64,000 nucleotides of DNA from Harmonia axyridis. Its lineage: Eukaryota > Arthropoda > Insecta > Coleoptera > Coccinellidae. The notes below the pieces were generated by a model, which saw only the letters and a program-made list of their open reading frames with translations, did not search any database and had not been told where the DNA came from. The DNA is taken from NCBI RefSeq assembly GCF_914767665.1, contig NC_059502.1, positions 1,240,001-1,304,000 of the forward strand, in the 5' to 3' direction. Shown here in pieces: positions 1-11,848 of this stretch (the stretch's first letter is position 1; each line of letters starts with the position of its first letter). A program made the position numbers and the translations under genes.

Positions 1-2174
1 GAGACGAATAGTCACTCATCAATGAAAAATTAATCAAGTCATATACTAGACATTTAAAAGTTTCTCGATATTTATAAATTTCACAGTAAGGTTTCTTATG
101 GAATAGCATAACACAATTGAAAAAAATGAACTTGGCTTGATGTTAGAAAATTTGCAGGGTGTTCTAGAATTCTTAAATTGGACATTCCTTGGAATATTTC
201 AAGAATATAAACATATAAATATAACATAAACATGACCGCAAAAGCTTTTGATTTCGAGACACAAGGTGTTAATGTTCAGATTTTTTCTCAAAGCATCTAC
301 GCCCCACAAGATATTCAACTGAAGTTTTGGATACATTGCCCAAGTGAGAATTTACATCATGTGATACGCCAATTTAGATTGCAAATCTACAGATTGTCAT
401 TTTTTCTGGAACAATTCATTTAGAACTCTTTTTTGGTGGCTCAAAAAATGCGAAAAGAAACTTTGATCTAGAGCTCAACTTTTTGGTCTCTTGTTGTTTT
501 GTCGTATTTGCTACCGATTTCAAAAAAATTAGAACAAAACTCAAAACATTTTTTTCATAAGAATCCCAATAACTCATCAATCGTTGAATTTTTACCCAAG
601 GTATGGCATATTGCCGAAATTGCCATCAAAAAAGCTATTGTTGTTGTTGTTGTTGTTGTATCTAATGATGCAATAATATACTGGGTTTGTCGTTTGAAAT
701 AAGGAAGTAGTAGTCTGTTTCCGGTATAACCGGAAGTTGTAGAGATCTGAAAATATTTTAGGGAGAAAGATCATTGTCTCAAACCCCAGTATGCAAATTT
801 TCAGCTCAAAATTATGATTAGTTTTCAATAAACGTCTAATAGGCCATCCCGGTGAATCACCCTGTATAATAATGAAATATAACCGCATGAAGTCTGTACG
901 AATCTGCGATATTCTCGCAGGATTTTGATCTATGTACAAGATGAGGCAGAATGAACGGATTAGCCACAGAACTAGAGAAAAGAATAGATTATTTCACTGA
1001 ATCAGAAAAATTAGGAGTAAGAATGCAGAATCATCACACGTCAATCTAATCATCTAAAATTCTATCTATTCTTGGGAAACAACCACCTTTCTTTTATAGA
1101 TTATCAGACACCTCAACAAGATCCTTCCTTCATTATTATGAATAACCCGTTGTCATTGTAATGAAAATTCTATCCATATCATACCACCCATAACAAACTA
1201 TACCAGTATCAGTGGTCTCTTATCGAGATTAAGCAATAAAAAAGGCATTTTCATAGATAGAAGTCGGTGCAGGCGATAAGTATACATATAGAACCACTTA
1301 CAATATCCAATTTGTAAATCTAGTTCATTAACGCGATTGAAACTTATTATATGCATAATTTAATAGGTCTCCATATTCATAGGCACTTATTTACTCCTGT
1401 ATAAGATGTACAAGATTTACATAATATCTGCATACGATTCCGAAGGAACATCTTAACGGCTTTTTTTTTACATCGATCCATAAACGATGATTAGCAAGTA
1501 AAATATTGTGTGTATTCGGTGATCTAAAGACAAATACAAATTGGACGTATTTATTTCGGTCACGTGCAATGGTCACATGTCACACTCCCTATCGATTTCG
1601 CCAGCTGAAGGATGTTAATGAGGGAATATAACAGGTCCTGTATACGATGTGAACAGTTGTTTTATTTATTATTTGAGGTGAGTGTCGATGATATTGATTG
1701 ATTTTGACGGGGGGCATGGAAAATACCATCATTAGTTGATGATTAAAATATAGGACGAATAAGAAATTTATTATTAGTGGATTCTTCAAACTGATCGCTC
1801 TATCATTTCGACTCAACGTCTGTAATTTTCATGTTGTACCGAGAATGGTCTCAAACGATAAGTTTCGATTCTCTAATGAGGAATCCCTTCTAGAATTGGA
1901 TTCTCTCCATTTGTCTTGGCTCAAGGCGAATTATCCAGGAAGATGAATCTAATACATGGCCACCTCGCTCACCAGATTTGTTGGGGCTGGATTTTTTCTT
2001 TGGAGATTCATGAAACAAACTTTCGATAAGGTAAAATTTAAAACAATCCCAAGTGGTTAACTCGATAATACGATGCTTAGAAGCGTGCATGGGAAGTAGT
2101 TTCGAAAAATTGTTAACATAGCACCTTTTAAATCCAAAACGAAGCCTTTTTCGCCTATACCTTACTTACTTATT
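1..2174. other. AT-rich non-coding stretch, no gene recognised
   Basis: Only short open frames without recognisable domains are seen here. A (TTG)7 microsatellite lies at 638-658. Short CACCCTGTATA-type motifs near 856 resemble ends of insect DNA transposons, but no partner end was found. I see no coding region I can support. Confidence 0.5.
638..658 (+). repeat. (TTG)7 microsatellite
   Basis: Seven uninterrupted TTG triplets, read directly. They create poly-Val or poly-Asn stretches in spurious short reading frames on both strands. Confidence 0.9.
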
Positions 2175-3428
2175 AAGTGTACAACTCTTTACTTCCACCG
2201 TGTTGCAATAGAAGGCTGTAGCGGTAAGTGATAGTCAAAAGAAATATATCGTAGATGTTATACTATAAGCTCAGGTATTTGTGAATAATATGCCATCGAT
2301 ATAAAAGGCGATTTATGTCTGCATCATAAAGTTATTCTCGATTAAGCATGACAGCTTACGAGGAAGGTTTTCATTTTCTGCTTTAATATAAAGAAATCTG
2401 CGACTGAGGTTCATCGAATGCTCTCAAATACGAGGCCGCTATTATTGAAACTACGTCCGAGAGTGGTTTCAACGCTTCAAGATCGGTGATTTTGACTTCG
2501 AAGACCAGCATGGCGATGGAAGAGAGAAGGTTTTCGAAGTTACTGAATTGGGGACATTACTTTATCAAGACTCATATCAAACGCAACAAGAATTGGAAGG
2601 ATCGTTGGGAGTGATGCAACAAACCATTTCAAAACGCCCGAAAGTCATAGGATAATTCAGAAACAAGGAAATTGGGTGCCGTACGACTTGAAGCCGAAAG
2701 ATGTTGAACGGCGTTTGTTTGCTTGTGAACAGCTGTTTGCAAGGCAAAGCCGGAAAGAATTTCTGCATCGCTTTGTGACTGGAGGCGAAGAATGGGTTCA
2801 TAACGATAATTACAAGCGCATAAATCATGGGGTTATCCCGGTCATTGGTCCACGTCGACGGCCAAACCAAATATTGACGGTTTCAAGGTCATGCTCAGTA
2901 TTTGGTGAAAACAGTTCGGCGTAGTGTATTATGAGTTATTGAAACCGACTGAAATAATCATAGGCGCATATTACCGAACGCAATTAATGCGTTTGAGCCG
3001 AGCATTGAAAGACAAATGGCCGCAAGACAACGAGAGACATGATATAGTGATTTTACAGCATGAGAATGCTCGACCCCATGTTGCGAAAGTGGTCAAGACA
3101 TACTTGGAAACGTTGAAATGGGAAGTCCTATCCCACCCGGTGTATTCTCCAGACGTTGCTCCCTCGGACTATCACTTGTTTGGGTCAATAGCACACGGCC
3201 TGGCTGACCAGCACTTCCGGTCTCATTGAGAAGTAAAAAATTGGATCGATTCGTGGATCGCTTCAAAAGATGACCAATTTTTTCAACGCGGGATTCGTAC
3301 GAAAGATGGAAGAAAGTAGTGGCCAACGATAGACAATACTTTGAATCATAAATGTATAACCAGTTTTTTACAATAAAGTCTCGAATTTCGGAAATAAAAA
3401 CGGCGGAAGAAAAGTTGTGCGCCTGTGT
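2175..3428 (+). mobile_element. Decayed mariner (DD34D) element, copy 1
   Basis: Mariner-like DNA transposon of roughly 1.25 kb. The left end near 2181 (ACAACTCTTTACTTCCACCG) and the right end near 3400-3428 (CGGCGGAAGAAAAGTTGTGC) are imperfect inverted repeats. Similar ends flank the copies at 43.8 and 62.0 kb. Inside is a frame-broken mariner transposase. The element is dead, but both ends are still recognisable, which makes it the most complete mariner of this family in the window. Confidence 0.85.
2349..3351 (+). pseudogene. Mariner transposase pseudogene (copy 1)
   Basis: Remnant of a mariner transposase, the DDE enzyme that cuts and pastes the element at TA sites. Recognisable blocks run in order but in different frames: KSATEVHRML near 2398, then WVPYDLKPKDVERRLFACEQ at 2671-2740, VTGGEEWVHNDNYKR near 2778, and KVVKTYLETLKWEV to VAPSDYHLF at 3090-3180, ending at the TAA at 3349. 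The second catalytic position reads HEN (GAG codon near 3063) instead of the usual HDN, while the third Asp in APSD is kept with 34 residues between them. Several frameshifts and stops mean no functional protein. Family assignment is firm; subfamily (mauritiana or cecropia-like) is inference. Confidence 0.85.
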
Positions 3429-4260
3429 ATTAACACAAATAGGGTTATTTTTTCGATTTTGAATTCATGATAAAAGTGGTGGTTTACTATAGGGATACTC
3501 TGAACTCTGTATATATAGAATGAAAACTTTTTACAGTAGTATAATATTTCAACTGCCGGATTATTAGACAGAATTGAAAAATATAAAACCTAAAAACTTT
3601 GGAAGATGCCTACCGTAGTAGTAAGTGTAACGATAGGTGAAAAAACGATTAGTCCGGAATTTCCTGATTTTTTTACAAAAGTCGTCGACTCAAAAACCTA
3701 ATTCTACAGCACGGTCCGGTACTGTTTCCTCCCCGACAAAGCGAAGAGTTAGATAGCGTCAGGAGCTCGTAAATGAATCGGTCTTTTTGGGTCTTTTTAA
3801 CGGGCCCATTGTGGAAGGCCGAAAAACGAAAGAGAATCGTAGTCGCGTAACAATCGAGACTCGTATTTTCCGTCGCGGCCCGCTATGATGAATATGACGA
3901 GGGCACAGGTGTGAAGGTAGCATCACGGTTTTCAGGAATATTTTATACGCCTTTTTTATACGTTCGAAATTCATTATGGAAACAACAATATGTGAAATAT
4001 GTTGGAATTTCCGCTGCGAGACAGTTAGGACACCCGTGTCGAACTCAATTTTACCGAAGACCGGGGTCCAGTGGCGTGCCGACAATTCGGAGACTGTGAT
4101 TGAATCTTGATGGGATCCTATGAAATGCTGAAATTATTTCTTTGGTCGTCTAGTTTTTTTTTATGATTTATTTCTGATATTTTTCATTGATTGTCTCAGG
4201 ATATTTCAATAATGAAGTGTTTTCCGATAATAGATTTCAATTTGATATTGAAAAACATTG
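3429..4260. other. Non-coding spacer, no gene recognised
   Basis: Mixed AT-rich sequence with a slightly more GC-rich patch at about 3700-4080. The open frames on both strands there have no recognisable motif and look like chance. Confidence 0.4.
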
Positions 4261-4261
4261 T

Positions 4262-5177
4262 AAAGGGTGTTTTTTTTAGAGCTATAAAACTTTAAATTGC
4301 AATAAAACAACGATGGATTATTCGATTGACATGAATTTTATTTATCCGCAAGATAATCTTGTGGCATTACATTTTAAATATGATTTCTGGCACATGACCG
4401 CCACGGCTGGCTCGGATGTAGTCCAATCTAGACGTCCAATTTTCCAACATTTGTGGCCGTATATCGGCAATAACACTGCGAATGTCGTCCTCCAAATGGT
4501 CAAGGGTTTGTGGCTTATCCGCATAGATCAATGACTTAACATAGCCCCACAGAAAGTAGTCTAGCCGTGTTAAATCACAAGATCTTGGGGGCCAATTCAC
4601 AGCTCCAAAACGTGAAATTAAGCGGTTACCAAACGTGTCTTTCAATAAATCGATTGTGGCACGAGCAGTGTGACATGTTGCGCCGTCTTGTTGGAACCAC
4701 AGCTCCTGGACATCATGGTTGTTCAATTCAGGAATGAAAAAGTTAGTAATCATGGCTCTATACCGATCACCATTGACTGTAACGTTCTGGACATCATCGA
4801 TTTTGAAGAAGTACGGACCAATGATTCCACCAGCCCATAAAGCGCAACAAACAGTCAGTTTTTCTGGATGTAACGGTGTTTCGACATACACTTGAGGATT
4901 AGCTTCACTCCAAATGCGGCAGTTTTGTTTGTTGACGTAGCCATTCAACCAGAAGTGCGCTTCATCGCTAAACAAAATTCGCTTAGTAAAATCGGGAACA
5001 ACGGCAATCTCATTTTGGGCCCATTCGACGAATCTACGCCTTATTTGATGATCGTTTGGCTGAATTTGATGAATTGCCAAACCAAACTGAGAATAAATCA
5101 CTCGACAGCTGTTAAATCGGTCGCCATCTTGAACAGTAATGCCAACTTAAAGTTATATACCTCGAAAAAAAACCCTC
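4262..5177 (-). mobile_element. DD41D-type Tc1/mariner-superfamily element, copy A
   Basis: The element lies on the minus strand. Its 3' end at 4264 begins AAGGGTGTTTTTTTTAGAGC and its 5' end near 5140-5177 carries AACTTTAAGTTGGCATTAC and a degenerate GGGTTTTTTTTCGAGG, forming imperfect inverted repeats. The same ends are seen at 7.15, 46.6, 49.2, 54.3 and 55.7 kb. It encodes a truncated transposase (4367-5101). Compared with the other copies it keeps an extra coding block before the first catalytic Asp, so it is a different deletion product. Confidence 0.85.
4367..5101 (-). CDS. Truncated DD41D transposase (copy A)
   Basis: A 244-residue open frame holding the DDE catalytic domain of an IS630/Tc1/mariner transposase. 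Visible motifs are ILFSDEAHFWLNGYVNK with the first Asp, LWFQQDGATCHTA with the second, and SCDLTRLDYFLWGYVKS with the third. Exactly 41 residues separate the second and third Asp, the DD41D spacing. The C-terminus is RGGHVPEIIFKM. The frame begins inside the protein: the N-terminal helix-turn-helix DNA-binding part is missing, so the product could not act alone. The coding frame lacks internal stops, which is unusual among the copies here and suggests modest age. The start codon given is only the first Met of the open frame. Confidence 0.75.
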   Translation of the reverse strand: MIYSQFGLAIHQIQPNDHQIRRRFVEWAQNEIAVVPDFTKRILFSDEAHFWLNGYVNKQNCRIWSEANPQVYVETPLHPEKLTVCCALWAGGIIGPYFFKIDDVQNVTVNGDRYRAMITNFFIPELNNHDVQELWFQQDGATCHTARATIDLLKDTFGNRLISRFGAVNWPPRSCDLTRLDYFLWGYVKSLIYADKPQTLDHLEDDIRSVIADIRPQMLENWTSRLDYIRASRGGHVPEIIFKM

Positions 5178-5179
5178 CT

Positions 5180-5610
5180 CTATATATTAAGAGAAATCCA
5201 AATCCAAGAGAAAGATATGCCAATGAAAAAGATATCAGCCAAATAGCCGCCACGGCTACGATTGCAGCACCATATCTTTTTCATGAAATTTTCCGTGACC
5301 AATTCACACATTTAAGCCTGTATCTTCTCGATAACTTCACGAATTCCATCTTTGAGGTCTTGAATCGATTTTGATGTATTGGCATAAACCTTATCTTTCA
5401 CGTGGTTTTTTCAGAACTGACTCTAACATTTTTACCATTTTTGTAGCGAATTTTAACAATTCAAACGCGTCTTTGAAGCTTGTATCATTCCATTTTTGTA
5501 ATAGCTTGGTTTTACTTGTCAAATGTCAAAAGATGACAGCTTCAAAAGTGACAGCTGCCCAGATAAGGGGCTATTTAGATAAAATCTCTTGTTGGAAAAC
5601 CCTTTACAAA
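5180..5610 (-). mobile_element. Remnant of second DDE family (family 2), minus strand
   Basis: On the minus strand, codons from about 5390 down to 5225 read KVYANTSKSIQDLKDGIREV, then MCELVTENFMKK and RSRGGYLADIFF. This is the C-terminal part of an insect DDE transposase of the type that carries a DUF4817-like N-terminus. Its 5' end, around 5540-5600, has GGGCAGCTGTCACTTTTGAA and an AACAAGAGATTTTA end related to the MITE at 6.4 kb. Most of the coding middle is deleted. It abuts DD41D copy A directly. Confidence 0.65.
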
Positions 5611-6441
5611 AATATCATGAATTAATTTGTTTTGTAAATGAATTGAAGCACGCTGATCTGAAATGAGAGCGGGCGCCACAAAAAGATAAAGCAACGTTCT
5701 CGGATAAGTAAATTTCTTTCTCGTGTTGTCCTTCCTTACTTCGAATGTCCCATCTCTTTTAATTAGCAATGACATTGAAAAGACTTCATGAAGCATTTGC
5801 CGTAAGACTTGTTTTTAAATGACGTGCTATTAGGGAAAGAGTGGAATGTCATTTTGCGCTGAAAAACATGCTTCCAGTCAGCGAGATAGCGGTGATTCTT
5901 TAATTTTATATCGCGATTTTTTTATATTTATATTGATTAAATTATTTATGAAGACGTTGCTGCGAAAACTTAATTAATGTCAAATTAGCTGGGAATATTT
6001 ATGGCCAGTGAACATTTTGGATGATTATTTCCAATAATGAACCGTTAGGATGAATCTTATTGGAAAAATTTGAACCCATACTTCCAATTTCCGTTATTCT
6101 ACGACAACGTTTTTATACAATACCAATACTCACCTACTCTTCAATCTCTTCCTCTCTGTTACAACTCCTATTATCTATACATCATATGATTTCGAAGAAC
6201 TCGACGAGAAATCTCTATCTGTAACAAAAACAATTTTTAGATTATATAGTAAAGGTTGAAATTTAGGTTTTTACTGTCGTAATCTAATTTCAAAGATACC
6301 AATGGAAATCATTACTAGTTTTAAATTGTTTTCATCTGAGCTTTCTAAGATTTTCTTGCTTCATTTTTATTTGTCAGCAATTGTTATCCAGTAGGTAATT
6401 ACTTTTTAAAATCGTTTTACTCCATTCGAGAATACTAGCTT
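5611..6441. other. Non-coding spacer
   Basis: AT-rich sequence without recognised coding or repeat structure. Confidence 0.4.
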
Positions 6442-6646
6442 TTCCAATAAGAGGTTTCATTTCGAATAGCTGGACAGCTGTCATCTTTTGACATTCGACA
6501 AGTTAATTGAAATTGTTAAAATTCGCTAAAAAAATTATTTTCATCGAAAAGCAATCCTCTTTACAATGAAATAAACATATATTGATCTAACATACCTGGT
6601 CGTTTTCTTAATATCAAAATGAAACCTCTTATTGAAAAACACTTCA
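6442..6646. mobile_element. MITE of family 2
   Basis: About 205 bp bounded by inverted ends: TTCCAATAAGAGGTTTCATT at the left and its complement AATGAAACCTCTTATTGAAA at the right. The interior shares GACAGCTGTCATCTTTTGAC and TTTACAATGAAATAAACAT with the longer family-2 copies at 7.9-8.4 and 18.6-19.3 kb. It has no coding capacity and is best read as a short internal-deletion derivative mobilised by that family's transposase. Confidence 0.75.
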
Positions 6647-7145
6647 GAAGCGCTAGCAAATCAAAAACTAAAGCGGTATCGGAAATGCTCATTTGCATAA
6701 TCTCTACCAGGGCTTTAAGATAATTTGAAAAAATATAGTTTAACCTGATTCATAATGTCAATGTTTCTCAGTACTCTGTGATTAAACATGTGCATTCTTC
6801 AATACCTGCATCTTCATCTTCAGATTTAGCAAAACCTGAAAGGTGAACTCGTGTTTCTTAAAATTGTGTATTAATGAGTTAATCTCTGCGCTATCTTCAT
6901 CCTGATCCTGCTTCTGTTGTCGAGAACAATGCCATAAACGGGTCGGGTCCATAAAATTCTTAAGATATTTACACACTGACATATCTAATTATGGTAGACC
7001 ATAAAATTTTAATAGCATCTGGTTATAAAATTGGATTTTTTCGTTTCCAGTGGTGTGCTTCGAAATGATTGAATTTTTACACGAACGTGATTTTCGAGAA
7101 TTAATCTAGATTGGTCAGATGAAAAATCTGGTAGGTAGGTACTAT
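6647..7145. other. Non-coding spacer
   Basis: No recognisable gene. The short minus frame at 6782-6982 has no motif and is treated as chance. Confidence 0.4.
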
Positions 7146-7856
7146 ACAAAGGGTGTTTTTTTTAGAGCTATAGAACTTTAAATTGCAATAAAACAACGAT
7201 GGACTATTCGATTGACATAAATTTTATTTATTCGCAAGATAATCTTGTGGCATTACATTTAAAATATGATTTCTGGTATATACCCGCCACGGCTGGCTCG
7301 GATGTAGTCCAAGCTGGACGTCCAATTTTCGATGACTTTTTCCAACATTTGTGGCCGTATATCGGCAATAACACGGCGAATGTTGTCTTCCAAATGGTCA
7401 AGGGTTTGTGGCTTATCTGCATAGACCAATGACTTTACATAGCCCCACAGAAGATAGTCACCAAACGTGTCTTTCAATAAATCGATTGTGGCACGAGCTG
7501 TGTGACACGTTGCGCCGTCTTGTTGGAACCACAACTCCTGGACATCATGGTTGTTCAATTCAGGAATGAAAAAGTTATTAATCATGGCTCTATACCGATC
7601 ACCATTGACTGTAATGTTCTGGCCATCATCGTTTTTGAAGAAGTACGGACCAATGATTCCACCAGCACATAAAGCGCACCAAACAGTCAGTTTTCCTGGA
7701 TGTAACGGTGTTTCGACATACACTTGAGGATTAGCTTCACTACAAATGCGGCAGTTTTGTTTGTTGACGTAGCTATTTAACCAGAAGTGCCCTTCATCGT
7801 TAAACAAAATAAAATGGATGTAGTGCGCGATACTTATTCCGCACAGAACCATTATT
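7146..7856 (-). mobile_element. DD41D element, copy B (5' truncated)
   Basis: The 3' end at about 7147 is CAAAGGGTGTTTTTTTTAGA. The minus-strand coding remnant runs from about 7810 to 7259: FNDEGHFWLNSYVNKQ (SDEA changed to NDEG), WFQQDGATCHTARATIDLL, then an internal loss that removes the third catalytic Asp and joins DTFGD directly to YLLWGYVKS. Homology breaks at about 7856, in the short helix-turn-helix piece, where a family-2 element begins. The copy is inactive. Confidence 0.8.
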
Positions 7857-8397
7857 TTCGAAATAAAAGAGGTTTCAATTTGAATAGCTTGCTATCTGGG
7901 CAGCTGTCACTTTTGAAGCTGTCATATTTTAATATTTTACTAGTAAAAACTACGCCATTGATAAAAATGGAACGATACACACTTCAACAACGCACTGAAA
8001 TCGTTGAAGATCACTATAAAAATGATGAATATTTTGCAGTCACAGTTCGCAATTGCAGTTTTGAGAAATCGTGAAGCAACTTCTTGGCCGGATATAGTGA
8101 AACTGGGGGAAAAATTTGAAGTGTTGGGGCAAGTAAGTGATATAAAGAATCGGAACCGAGTGTGTCGCTCAAAAACAACTGAGAATATTGATGCAGTAGC
8201 CTTTGGTGTTGACAAAAACCCAGGATTGTCGATTCCATAAAGACTTAGGTCTCAAGGCTTTTGACTTTTAGTTATTACAACATTTTCCATCCTTAATGGC
8301 AAACCTTTGTCTTTACAATGAAATAAACATTTATTGATTTCTCTCGAGATATAGTCTTTTTTTAATATCAAATGAAACCTCTTATTGGAAACCCCTT
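7857..8397 (+). mobile_element. Family-2 DDE element with N-terminal coding remnant
   Basis: Bounded by AGAGGTTTCAATTTGAATAG at the left and AAATGAAACCTCTTATTGG at about 8370-8388, the same inverted ends as the MITE at 6.4 kb. At 7967 an ATG opens MERYTLQQRTEIVEDHYKND, the helix-turn-helix start typical of DUF4817-bearing transposases. The frame then degenerates, with no catalytic domain. It lies against the broken 5' end of DD41D copy B, which suggests insertion into, or recombination with, that copy. Confidence 0.7.
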
Positions 8398-8610
8398 TAT
8401 ATGAAAATCTTTCCTGACATTATTTGTGCATACTAATTAAAATAATAAATTAATTGATATTTTTCCATATGAAACAATATATTCGTTTTAGTGTTAACGG
8501 AAACCCCTTTATATGAAAATCTTTCCTGACATTATTTGTGCATACTAATTAAAATAATAAATTAATTGATATTTTTCCATATGAAACAATATATTCGTTT
8601 TAGTGTTAAC
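8387..8610. repeat. 112-bp exact tandem duplication
   Basis: Two adjacent identical 112-bp units at 8387-8498 and 8499-8610, each starting GGAAACCCCTTTATATGAAA. The first unit begins inside the end of the family-2 element. Identity over the whole unit suggests a recent slippage or unequal exchange, or an assembly duplication. Confidence 0.85.
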
Positions 8611-10985
8611 GTGATAACGACCGAACAACGTCGCTGGTGATGCCTCATTAATTCATGAATATTTTTGCACATCATTTCGTTACATAAATCAGGTACATTC
8701 GGACGAAAGTGTTACAAATGGAAACAGACTCGACATCCTCGTTTCCTTCGAACCTGCTGTATATCTAATTGGTTAATTAAAGCATTTTCGCCTTTTTTTC
8801 ATTGCTGCCATGCATTCGTTGTCATACTGGCACCAATTACTGCCAGAAAGAGTTGTTCGACGAAGACAGTGACCTGTATATCTTTAAGATTCGCAGGATG
8901 CATAGGATTTTGTCGAATGTGTTTTTCCAACTGGTTGTCTAGAACAGTGCACACGCGTATAGATCAGAAAAAGCCTACCTTATGGACAATCCTCTGAAAG
9001 TGAAAGCTTGTTTTCTCTCATCAGCTTTGAACTATTCTTTTCGTCTTCTTTAAAGTTCTATAGCTCTAAATATAGACACCCTTTAGATAAAACGTAAAAT
9101 TGTATAAATAGGTTAGCAAAATTATCGAATATATACTGGCGTATTAGCACAATCAACAAACGATGAATAAAATTTCGGCCAGTTGTTCCTTTCGAAGAAA
9201 GAAGATCCACAAAGTCACCCTTGGCCTTCGTCCGAGTTATTTTCAATTTCGAAAGGAATAAAATACAGAAGAAGACCCGTCGAGGAGATGTGGATTCAAC
9301 AGACCAGCAGACCGTTCTTCAGAAACGAATAAATAAATAACGAAATCCTGTTCCTGCGATACCAAAGAGGCAACTTTCAATTGTGTGAATATAATTTATT
9401 ATTTTTAAGTGTGTTGGCCACTAGTTTTTAAGGTAGCACCGCTGTAAGTTATTTTTTTATAGGTGCCAGGAACGTTTAAAAGGCCACTTTTATAAATCGC
9501 TGATATCTTTCTCTTTCTCGCTTCAACGTGTCTAGAGGTGTATTGAGTTTGGGTATCCTTCAGCTGGCAGAATCGAAAACATTGCACAAGTTCGGTAGTT
9601 AATCCTTTTTCGGGAATTGACAGGAAATGCTCCATAAATTTATTATTGGAGACTTTTACCATCTCAAATATTTCTTCTGCACAGCGTATAATAGAAACTT
9701 TTCGATGTTAGAAATGGATTTTTCTTGTTAATATTTTTTTAACATGCTCTTTTTAATGCGGCTATTATTTAATCAAGTTATGCATACAGTGCGTTCCTTA
9801 ATCGGAGTTACAAAGGAAAATGAGAGATTCTTAAAAACATGGGCCGTCAAAAAAACGCTTTGTTTTCGAATTACAGGGGGTTTTTTGTCGTCCTTATTTT
9901 TTGTGATGATTAAATCAGTTTATCGATTATTATTTATTAATATTCCCTACAGTTGTGTAAATAAGTACCAATATTTGAAATTAATTCATTCATCACAGCT
10001 CACTAACTGAATCTTCAAAATAATTTGGATTTTCCTGAGGATTATAGAGAATTGTTTGAAATTCTTTTCTCGAAATTGGTAGCTATAAGAAACCAAAAGG
10101 TGTAGTACTAAGCCAAAGTTTCTTTTTACATTTTTTCTTAACAACCAGTGGTCAACTATAAAGAAGTTCAGAAGGAAAAAATCGGCTACTGTTCCTGTAA
10201 AAATATCTCCTTGTAGATTTGCATTTGAAATCTTCAAATTGGAATATCTATGCCAAATTCAAGTTAAATATATTTTAAAGAAGGTGCGCTATGAGCAAAA
10301 ACATGAAAAAAATCAAACTTTAACACACTGTATCTTGAAAACAAAGCTTTTTCGTGATCATTTTTATAGAAATTTTCTTAAAATGATCCGAGGAAACCGA
10401 GGAAAATTTTTGTTTGAATGCAATTTAGGTAAATCCTGTAGGTATATGGCCATGATGAACAAAATTCGATATTTCTTCCAATACTTATAATAAATATATG
10501 CGTAATTTTTCATAATTCATATCTAATTCTATTTGACATGGACAGGCTTCTTATATAACTGTCGAAAATTTTGAAAAATGAGATAAATATGAAGTTCAAT
10601 ATTAAACGATGAGGTCAAACCTAAAAATCAACCATTGACTCGGTATACAGCGTGAAAAGGAACAGTGTTGGCACAAATAAAGATCGTAGTATTCGATAAT
10701 GACCATTTAACAAGACATTCACCACACCGAAAAATGTTAACAGCTGAAGGAAACCAGCTACCGAATCCAGAAATTTTACCTGTGGTGGATTTAGGTTGCA
10801 TTCACGACTGGTTATGTAACGTTGTCGAGATCAACAAGACCTGTCCAAACCTCTGTGAGACATTTTAGGTATTTATCTGAAATATTTTGTCTAATAGGAG
10901 ATTTATCTGAAAAATTCGAAACACAATCTAATGCAAAACTATAGTGAAACTGGTATATTTACACAAGCAACGAAACAATCGCAAT
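8611..10985. other. Gene-poor stretch
   Basis: No recognised gene over 2.4 kb. The exception is a solitary DD41D terminal repeat at about 9046-9085. Open frames at 8665-8997 and 9744-10010 show no motif or compositional signature and are not supported. Confidence 0.4.
9046..9085. mobile_element. Solo DD41D terminal repeat remnant
   Basis: The sequence TTTAAAGTTCTATAGCTCTA followed by ACACCCTTTAGA matches the 3' end of the DD41D copies. No transposase body is attached. Confidence 0.6.
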
Positions 10986-11220
10986 TTTATTAAAAAAGTT
11001 TCCTGGTCGTGTTTTTTTGAAGAGGTGTTCACATTTGGCCAACGACATCTTGTGATTTAACACCTTCAGACATTTTTCTTTGGGGCCACGTGCATGCCAA
11101 TACTAGCTTGGTTCCTAAAGTTACAATCGATCACCTAGTTTCTTTGCATTGCTTAAGTTTGTCAGATATCGTTTATAGTGCCGAAGCTGTGTTCTGTAAG
11201 TATTCTTCGTGAAGTACAAA
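10985..11220 (+). pseudogene. Family-2-like DDE transposase fragment
   Basis: The plus-strand frame from about 11037 reads WPTTSCDLTPSDIFLWGHVH, the block around the third catalytic Asp of a DDE transposase, followed by ANTSLVPKVTIDHLV. Nothing upstream of it remains recognisable. The similar block at 18.9 kb belongs to the same family. Confidence 0.6.
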
Positions 11221-11848
11221 CGACTCTAATTAACAGATAAACTAACCTAACCAACCAAGAAGAAACACTCGATAACAATCCTTCATTATTCAAGCGCATT
11301 TCTAGCTTCTTTATCGATCGGTTAAAAGTGAGAGTTGGCCCGTCACCGCTCTTTCAAAGGTTGGCAATACTGGCTGTCGTTCGGACGAAACGTCACTTCT
11401 GACAATTAGCGATTGTTCCGAGATCACGACTGCCGTCCTTTCGGCTTGTTAGGCCCAAGTGAGCGACGTAATGTGGTAGTAATAAGACGTCAACTTGATT
11501 AATGGTTATGTTTCAATTTGGATTGTTGTGAGCGGGCCTTTAGGCCAGGCGATTCGCTCAAAATGAGGGTTAATGCAGCGCTTTTTCGAAGGTGGGCCCC
11601 TTGGGCAGATTGCGTGGTGATTAGGATGGTCAAATTGATGGTCGTGGAAGAAAAATTTGGATGGAATTTTTTTTGGTAGCAAATTGAAGTTTTTTTTTCC
11701 AAAAAATAGTTCTTTATGAAAAATCGGAGGTAGTTTCGATTGAAGAAAATTATTATTTATAGGTCATGAATTTGTTGAATTTTACTGATATATGGTCATT
11801 TGATACAAGGGAAAGAATAAGATTATGAAATCAATATGAAATATGGAA
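11221..11848. other. Non-coding spacer before the Tc1 element
   Basis: No recognised gene; the minus frame at 11499-11702 has no motif. Confidence 0.4.
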
